A DNA stretch of 64,000 bases from Streptomyces sp. SCSIO 30461 (lineage in GTDB: Bacteria > Actinomycetota > Actinomycetes > Streptomycetales > Streptomycetaceae). The notes beneath the pieces are model-generated. The model was given only the letters and a program-made list of their open reading frames with translations. It was not told the DNA's origin and did not search any database. The position numbers and the translations under genes were made by a program. Location of the stretch: assembly GCF_037023745.1 (NCBI RefSeq), contig NZ_CP146101.1:868001-932000 (forward strand), read 5' to 3'. Position 1 is the first letter of the stretch; each line of letters begins with the position of its first letter. Below are positions 61,793-64,000 of the stretch, one piece after another.

Positions 61793-63472
61793 GTGGCGGA
61801 CTCCGATTCCGATGCCGACTTCGGCTTCCTCACCGCGCCCGGGGCGCCCTTCGCCGTCGAGGACGGCGTCTATGTGTCGGGGCCTCGCACGCTGCGCGAA
61901 TTCGTTGAGACGACCTGGGCGTTCGGCGAGCGCCCGTTCCTGGTCGCCGAGACCGGGACTTACACGTACGGGGAGTTCTTCGCCGCCGCCTCCGCACTGG
62001 CCAACCGCCTCATCGACGTGTACGGACTACGGCAGGGCGACCGGGCCGTGGTCGCGATGCGCAATCACCCCGAGTGGCAGATCGCCTTCTGGGCGACGCA
62101 GCTCGCAGGGCTGGTGACGGTGCCGCTCAACGCCTGGTGGACCGAGGACGAGTTCGCGTACGCCCTCGGCGACTGCGCCCCCGCCGTGCTGCTTGTCGAC
62201 GGGGAGCGGCTGCCGCGCGTCGAGAAGTGGGCACGGGGCAGGGCCCGGGTCGTGGTGTTCCACCACGAGGGACCCGTAGGGGACCTCGGGGAGGGCTGTG
62301 AGCGGTACGAGGACCTGCCCGTGCCCGATCCCGCCGGAACTCCTGCGCCCCCGACGGTCGGCATACGGCCCGAGGACGACGCGACGATCAGTTATACGTC
62401 CGGTACCACGGGCCGGCCCAAGGGTGCCGTCGCCACCCAGCTCGCGCAGGCCGGTGCGGTGATGAACCCCCGGTACACCGCCGCCGTGTCCGCGCTGGCC
62501 AAGGGCATGATTCCGGGGCAGGGGCCCGCGCCGGTGAACCTGATGACCTTTCCGTTCTTCCATGCGGCGGCCTTCACCACCGTGTACGCGCTGATGTCCG
62601 TCGGCGGAACGGCCGTGCTCATGCGGAAGTGGGACGCGGAGCAGGCACTGTCACTGATCGAGCGGCACCGAGTCACCCACTACTCCGGCGTGCCCACCAC
62701 CGCGCTTCAACTGCTCGACGCCGCCGAGCGGCACGGGGTGGCGCTGGAGAGCCTCACGCACCTCAACACCGGCGGCGCCGCTGCTCCGCCCGGTATCGTC
62801 GCCCGGCTCATGGCTCGCTACGGGCCCGGCGTCGAGCCGCGCAACGGCTACGGGCTCACGGAGACCTGCGGCGGAGTGACGGCGAACTTCGGTGCCCAGT
62901 ACCGCCGGCACCCCGGAAGCGTCGGGCGGGCCACGCCTGCCACGGAGGCGCGGATCGCAGGGCCGGACGGTCGGGCGCTGCCGGAGGGCGAGGTCGGCGA
63001 GCTGTGGCTGCGTGGGCAGTCACTGGTGCGCGGGTACTGGCGGGATCCGGAGGCCACGGCCGCCGCGTTCACCGAGGACGGCTGGTTCCGTACGGGTGAT
63101 CTCGCGACCGTACGGGACGGCGGTCTGATCACGATCGTGGACCGTATCAAGGACATGATCATCCGTGGCGGTGAGAACGTGTACTGCGTCGAGGTCGAGG
63201 CCGTACTGCACGATCACCCGGACGTCGCCGACGCGGCCGTGTTCGGGGTGCCGCACGCCGTACTCGGCGAGGAGGTCGCGGCGGTGGTGGTGCCACGGGA
63301 CGGGGCGGCCCCGACACCTGACGAACTGCGCGCGCACGTCGGCCGGTCCCTGGCCGCGTTCAAGGTGCCGGTGCATGTGGTGCTCCGGGACGATCCGCTT
63401 CCCCGCAATGCCACCGGCAAGATCCTCAAGCGGGAACTGCGGGCCGGAATGCCGCCCGGCTCAGGCGCGTGA
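61793..63472 (+). CDS. AMP-forming acyl-CoA synthetase/ligase
   Basis: The start GTG 61793 (ADSDSDADFGFLTAPGAPFA) has GGAGGGG 6 bp upstream; ATG 61778 and a longer frame to 61706 are alternatives. The 559-residue ANL-superfamily enzyme has the P-loop ISYTSGTTGRPKGAVAT, NGYGLTETCGG, DGWFRTGDLA and the hinge/C-terminal motif IVDRIKDMIIRGGENVYCVE with catalytic Lys in RNATGKILKREL. It activates a carboxylic acid as AMP ester and transfers it to CoA. Substrate not evident; perhaps a fatty acid. It overlaps the convergent M6 gene by 12 bp. Confidence 0.93.
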   Translation: MADSDSDADFGFLTAPGAPFAVEDGVYVSGPRTLREFVETTWAFGERPFLVAETGTYTYGEFFAAASALANRLIDVYGLRQGDRAVVAMRNHPEWQIAFWATQLAGLVTVPLNAWWTEDEFAYALGDCAPAVLLVDGERLPRVEKWARGRARVVVFHHEGPVGDLGEGCERYEDLPVPDPAGTPAPPTVGIRPEDDATISYTSGTTGRPKGAVATQLAQAGAVMNPRYTAAVSALAKGMIPGQGPAPVNLMTFPFFHAAAFTTVYALMSVGGTAVLMRKWDAEQALSLIERHRVTHYSGVPTTALQLLDAAERHGVALESLTHLNTGGAAAPPGIVARLMARYGPGVEPRNGYGLTETCGGVTANFGAQYRRHPGSVGRATPATEARIAGPDGRALPEGEVGELWLRGQSLVRGYWRDPEATAAAFTEDGWFRTGDLATVRDGGLITIVDRIKDMIIRGGENVYCVEVEAVLHDHPDVADAAVFGVPHAVLGEEVAAVVVPRDGAAPTPDELRAHVGRSLAAFKVPVHVVLRDDPLPRNATGKILKRELRAGMPPGSGA

Positions 63473-64000
63473 GACCCGCACCCGGTAGGTGCCCTTACCG
63501 CTGTCCTCCGACAGGACGGTGATGCGGATGCCGTTGTGGTCGTCCTCGAACGACTCGCCCGGACGGTACGGCGCGTCCGACAGCTCCGCGTGCACATTGG
63601 GGCGCCTGGTGCAGCCCCCGCTGTCCTGGTCGCTGTCGGCGACCTGCACCGGCCCCTGTCCGGTGTCCACGTCCGACTCGACGCGGTAGATCAGGACGCC
63701 CGGCTCGCAGACCGCCTCGTCGTTGCCCTCCCTGGTGCGGACCTCGACGGCGTACCCGGCTTCGGTGCCGAGTGGTACGAAGACCAGTTTGCGGCCGCCG
63801 GTGGTGGCGAGCGGGGTGAGCGCGTAGTCCTTGGTCCCACTGGCGGCGGCGCAGCTGACCTGCTTGTTGTCCAGCCAGCCCAGTTTCCACTTGTGCCAGC
63901 CGAGCAGATCGTTGTTGGCGCCCCAGTCCTCGGACATGATGTCCCAGTGGCCGACCGCGCCGCCGCCCTCCGCGGTGTAGAGGTCGGGCAGGCCGAAGAC
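63461..64000 (-). CDS. M6-family metalloprotease, C-terminal part
   Basis: The frame is open to base 64000, so the N-terminal part lies to the right. The 179 visible residues start VFGLPDLYTAEGGGAVGHWD then IMSEDWGANNDLLGWHKWKL, the segment that follows the zinc motif in immune inhibitor A (M6) proteases; the HExxH is just outside. The C-terminal part has KLVFVPLGTEAGYAVEVRTR and an antiparallel region with Cys pairs. Probably secreted. Convergent with the acyl-CoA ligase gene. Confidence 0.85.
   Translation of the reverse strand, partial: VFGLPDLYTAEGGGAVGHWDIMSEDWGANNDLLGWHKWKLGWLDNKQVSCAAASGTKDYALTPLATTGGRKLVFVPLGTEAGYAVEVRTREGNDEAVCEPGVLIYRVESDVDTGQGPVQVADSDQDSGGCTRRPNVHAELSDAPYRPGESFEDDHNGIRITVLSEDSGKGTYRVRVSRA

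Overview
The window is high-GC actinobacterial DNA, almost certainly Streptomyces. GTG and TTG starts, ATGA/GTGA-coupled genes, an RHS protein, an ALF-repeat toxin, an FxLD lanthipeptide cluster and an SpdB-like DUF2637 gene all point that way. Most of it is accessory DNA; only about 60.4-64 kb (MazG-like gene, peroxiredoxin, acyl-CoA ligase, M6 protease) looks like ordinary chromosome.

1-20.5 kb is a polymorphic-toxin graveyard. It opens with the 3' part of an RHS toxin gene whose variable tip is only 39 residues and ends beside an IS1380 element. On the minus strand a full-length secreted ALF-repeat toxin gene (16869-20519) is followed, in its own reading direction, by promoterless copies of its 3' half fused to alternative tips, each with an immunity gene. 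Three intact copies and one remnant of a small CxxC/CPCC zinc-ribbon gene sit directly behind three related toxin tips. A frameshifted DddA-like deaminase tip overlaps an Imm1 gene, and a second Imm1 gene lies further on. ISL3 and IS701 insertions with clear terminal repeats and target duplications, plus debris of IS630, IS1182, IS5 and ISAs1 type, separate the cassettes. The IS701 element lies inside one toxin tip and carries a SUKH-type immunity gene as an apparent passenger.

20.9-25.1 kb holds a secreted protein and two paralogous secreted trypsin-fold/FG-GAP proteins that have lost catalytic His and Ser. 25.2-25.8 kb is transposase debris.

25.8-32.7 kb looks like a decaying mobile element (B): a 173-bp nested palindrome, a broken MobF relaxase-helicase, a small gene, and a tyrosine integrase with a C-terminal GntR-like domain. 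It abuts a 44-bp copy of the tRNA-Arg(CCT) 3' end.

32.7-60.4 kb is a second integrated element (A), flanked by the same 44-bp direct repeat, with the intact tRNA-Arg(CCT) at its right end. Its core is relaxase, MobC-like protein, SpdB-like protein, a DUF3631 ATPase, excisionase, XRE regulator and integrase. I see no FtsK/TraB translocase, so it is probably mobilizable rather than self-transmissible. Cargo is a complete type I restriction-modification operon (hsdMSR), a DUF3644-like gene and an FxLD-class lanthipeptide locus (precursor, full-length LanB, LanC, fused methyltransferase) with neighbouring regulators.
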